Assembly (NCBI RefSeq): GCF_026107375.2
Contig: NZ_JAPCIA010000001.1
Location: 1,426,001-1,490,000 of the forward strand
Direction of reading: 5' to 3'
DNA length: 64,000 nucleotides
Source of the DNA: Sphingomonas sp. BT-65
GTDB lineage: Bacteria > Pseudomonadota > Alphaproteobacteria > Sphingomonadales > Sphingomonadaceae
Shown: positions 61,536 through 64,000 of the stretch, one piece after another
Position numbering within the stretch: position 1 is the stretch's first letter
Layout of the letters: each line of letters begins with the position of its first letter
The notes under the pieces: generated by a model
Told to the model about the DNA's origin: nothing
The model's input: the letters and a program-made list of their open reading frames with translations, nothing else
Databases searched by the model: none
Made by a program: the position numbers and the translations under genes

Positions 61536-63050
61536 GTGGAGCGCATTGATCCAGCTGGAGCGGGGCGGATCGGCCAAGTGGTCATCCTGGGCGGCGGCAC
61601 CGCTGGCTGGATGACGGCGGCGGCGCTGGCGCGGACCTTCCGCCAGCGTCTTTCCATCACCCTGCTGGAATCGGAGGAGATCGGCACCGTGGGGGTCGGC
61701 GAAGCGACGATCCCGACGATCCACTGGTTCAACCAGCTTGCCGGGCTCGACGAAGCGGCCTTCCTGCGCGCGACCAAGGCGACCTTCAAGCTCGGGATCG
61801 AGTTCGTCGACTGGGCGCGGCCCGGGCACCGCTATCTCCATCCCTTTGGCCAATATGGCGTGCCGCTGCCCGGCGTCGCGTTCCATCACCGCTGGCTCAA
61901 GGCACGGGCGGAAGGGCTCGACTTGCCGCTTCCGGCCTTCTCGCTCGCCACCCGGCTGGCGCTGGACAACCGCTTCGCCAAGCCGACGAGCGACGCGCGC
62001 TCGATCCTCTCGACGCTCGGCTATGCCTATCATTTCGACGCCAATCTCTACGCGCGCCACCTGCGCGAACTGGCGGAGGCGCTGGGCATCGTGCGTATCG
62101 AAGGACGGCTGGCGGAAGTCGAACGGGATCCCGAGACGGGCTTCGTCACCGCGCTCACCACCGTCAGCGGCGAGCGCCTGCCGGGCGAGCTGTTCATCGA
62201 CTGTTCGGGCTTTCGCGCGCTGCTGATCGAGGGCGAGATGCAGGCCGGCTATGACGACTGGTCGCACTGGCTGCCCTGCGACCGCGCGGTCGCTGTGCCG
62301 AGCGAACGCGTCGCCGAGACCACGCCCTATACCCGCTCCACCGCGCGCGCGGCCGGGTGGCAGTGGCGCATCCCGCTCCAGCATCGGACCGGCAACGGCT
62401 ATGTCTATTGCAGCACGTTTCTGGGCGACGACGAGGCGGCGGCCACGCTGCTCGCCAATCTCGACGGCGCGGCGCTGGCGGAACCGCGCTTTCTGCGTTT
62501 CACCGCCGGGCGCCGGCACCGCGCCTGGATCGGCAACGTCGTCGCGATCGGCTTGTCGGCGGGCTTTCTGGAGCCATTGGAATCGACCAGCATCCACCTG
62601 ATCCAGAGCGGGATCGCCAAGCTGCTGACGCTATTCCCGGATCGCGGCTGCGATCCCGCATTGGCCACACGCTTCAACGCGCTGTTCGGCGCGGATATGG
62701 ACAATATCAAGGACTTCCTGATCCTCCATTATCATGCCACCGAGGACAAGCCCGAGCCCTTGTGGACACAATGCCGGCACATGGCGCTGCCCGACACGCT
62801 GGTCGAGCGCGAGCGCGAATATCGCCGGACCGGGCGCCTGATGCTCGGCAGCGAGGAATTGTTCCGCGAGGCGAGCTGGCTCGCGGTGCTGAACGGTCAG
62901 GGGGTCACCGCCGAGGGCTATCATCCCGTAGCGGACACGATCGATCCGGCAGTGAACCGCACGCAGCTTCAGCAGATCGTCGAGGCGATGAATCGCGCCG
63001 CGGCGGCACAGCCCAAACATGACGCGGCGCTGGCGGCGCTGATCGCCTGA
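61536..63050 (+). CDS. Flavin-dependent halogenase, tryptophan-7-halogenase family
   Basis: A 504-residue enzyme of the tryptophan halogenase family. GGGTAGW (19-25) binds FAD, Lys85 in ATFKLGIEF corresponds to the halogenation lysine of PrnA/RebH, GWQWRIPLQ is the WxWxIP signature, and LEPLESTSIHL carries the expected Glu. GTG 61536 has GAGGGAG eight bases upstream. Whether it halogenates tryptophan or another substrate is unknown; many sphingomonad and xanthomonad members sit near carbohydrate genes. No partner flavin reductase is nearby. Confidence 0.92.
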   Translation: MERIDPAGAGRIGQVVILGGGTAGWMTAAALARTFRQRLSITLLESEEIGTVGVGEATIPTIHWFNQLAGLDEAAFLRATKATFKLGIEFVDWARPGHRYLHPFGQYGVPLPGVAFHHRWLKARAEGLDLPLPAFSLATRLALDNRFAKPTSDARSILSTLGYAYHFDANLYARHLRELAEALGIVRIEGRLAEVERDPETGFVTALTTVSGERLPGELFIDCSGFRALLIEGEMQAGYDDWSHWLPCDRAVAVPSERVAETTPYTRSTARAAGWQWRIPLQHRTGNGYVYCSTFLGDDEAAATLLANLDGAALAEPRFLRFTAGRRHRAWIGNVVAIGLSAGFLEPLESTSIHLIQSGIAKLLTLFPDRGCDPALATRFNALFGADMDNIKDFLILHYHATEDKPEPLWTQCRHMALPDTLVEREREYRRTGRLMLGSEELFREASWLAVLNGQGVTAEGYHPVADTIDPAVNRTQLQQIVEAMNRAAAAQPKHDAALAALIA

Positions 63051-63054
63051 GCCG

Positions 63055-64000
63055 CTATCGCCCCCCGCTTGCGGTCGGCGGACGGACGGCGAGATAGACC
63101 GTGCTCCAGAGCTGCGCCGCATTGGATTCGTCGACATCCCGCCGCCCCGCGCCGAACGCGACTGCCTGATAGCGGCCACCGGCATAGGTCCATGACCATA
63201 GCTCGGAGCTCTGCAGCGTCCGCGTCGCCTGGATCGCGCGCCACAGCCGTGCCTGCGCTTGCCGGAGCCCCGCACGGGTCGCTTCGGGCAGCTCGCGCCG
63301 CGCGAGCTGCCGTTCGAGCCCGGCGGCAAGCAACGCCTGCTGCCACGACCACACGACGGTGCCGTGATAGGCGGCCGGGGTGAAGCGCGCCTGCACCTCT
63401 TGGCCCGCCAATGCCGGATTGGCGACGAGCAGGCCGATATCGGTCATCAGGCCGGCCGGAAAGGGACGCATGACCGCACCGACATAGGCGTCCAGATCAG
63501 CCGGCGAAGGATCGCCGAACAGCAGCGCGAAGCCTTCATCGGAATTGAGGATCGGTACCGGCACGCCCGCATCGTCGAGCGCGATGGCATGGAAGCTGAG
63601 CGGCGCCGAACCAAGCGCCGCCAGCGCGGGTCCCGCAGGCACACCCGCGCGCGCCGCATAGTCGCGGATCAGCGGCGCAGCGCGCGCGGCCGGGATCGAG
63701 ACGCGGAACAGCGGCGGCGCGCGGTCGCGCCAGACCGCTGCCATCGCCTCGGCCCGCGCGAAAGCCGTCCGGTCCTTGGCAGGAAGATAGGGGTCGAGCA
63801 GCCCGGCGCGGAGCAGGCGCGCGGCTGCTTCGAGCGCGGCCGGAACGAACACGGCATTGACGTCATAGGCATAGCGCCCGCGCCCCAGCCCCTCCTCGCT
63901 ATCGCGCCACTGCCCGGTCAAACGGCCGGGCTTGATCGCGACGAGCCGGGCCGCGGCGGGGGCTTCGGCAAAGGGACGCGCCTGATCGAGAACGAAGCGA
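63055..64000 (-). CDS. Uncharacterised protein, possibly six-hairpin glycosidase-like (5' part outside)
   Basis: The frame is open to the window edge, so only about 315 C-terminal residues are seen. Text such as LTGQWRDSEEGLGRGRYAYDVNAVFVP, YHGTVVWSWQQALLAAGLERQL and ELWSWTYAGGRY, with many Trp and a helical pattern, is reminiscent of alpha/alpha-barrel glycosidases, but no catalytic residues can be named. It is convergent with the halogenase, with a four-base gap between stops. The family call is tentative. Confidence 0.6.
   Translation of the reverse strand, partial: RFVLDQARPFAEAPAAARLVAIKPGRLTGQWRDSEEGLGRGRYAYDVNAVFVPAALEAAARLLRAGLLDPYLPAKDRTAFARAEAMAAVWRDRAPPLFRVSIPAARAAPLIRDYAARAGVPAGPALAALGSAPLSFHAIALDDAGVPVPILNSDEGFALLFGDPSPADLDAYVGAVMRPFPAGLMTDIGLLVANPALAGQEVQARFTPAAYHGTVVWSWQQALLAAGLERQLARRELPEATRAGLRQAQARLWRAIQATRTLQSSELWSWTYAGGRYQAVAFGAGRRDVDESNAAQLWSTVYLAVRPPTASGGR

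Overview
The window is GC-rich alphaproteobacterial chromosome, most likely Sphingomonas or a close sphingomonad. Supporting genes are an ATP12-type F1 chaperone, an alphaproteobacterial SspB, the hisB-H-A-F-E order, a NasS/NasT-controlled nitrate operon and several small membrane proteins. Intergenic spaces carry families of palindromic repeats. No rRNA, tRNA, prophage, insertion sequence or CRISPR array was seen.

Region by region. 1-16 kb: end of tgt, an M16 peptidase, a serine beta-lactamase-fold hydrolase, a SleB cell-wall hydrolase, mannose-6-phosphate isomerase, bamD, recN, an M23 peptidase, an exported-looking methyltransferase coupled to an amino-acid permease, and a DUF885 peptidase-like protein. 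16-24 kb: a lipoprotein, crcB, an RluA-family pseudouridine synthase, a HAD phosphatase, ATP12, then a leftward run sspB-fumC-small protein-gmk-membrane protein. 24-28 kb: histidine genes hisB, hisH, hisA, hisF and hisE plus a HIT protein. 28-43 kb: housekeeping and accessory genes, including an APC permease, an adenosine-kinase-like PfkB enzyme, queG, an ABC exporter, a CYP153-like P450, exported MsrB, dodecin, a CHAP protein, an extensin-like protein, a Nudix hydrolase and a DNA methyltransferase fused to a nuclease-like domain.

43-54.5 kb is a complete assimilatory nitrate module: nasT and nasS regulators, a leader ending in a strong terminator, a nitrate transporter, an outer-membrane porin, nirB, nirD, a molybdopterin nitrate reductase, uroporphyrinogen-III methyltransferase (siroheme) and mobA (molybdenum cofactor). 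Next come a LysR regulator and aldo/keto reductase, a paoABCD-type periplasmic aldehyde oxidoreductase set, a flavin-dependent (tryptophan-type) halogenase, and the end of an uncharacterised gene running off the right edge.

The items most worth a second look are the putative NasT-read attenuator, the methyltransferase-nuclease fusion with inverted repeats at its start, the intergenic repeat family that appears to supply a ribosome-binding site (hisF) and a protein C-terminus (queG), and the orphan halogenase. No wholly new system could be demonstrated by reading alone.
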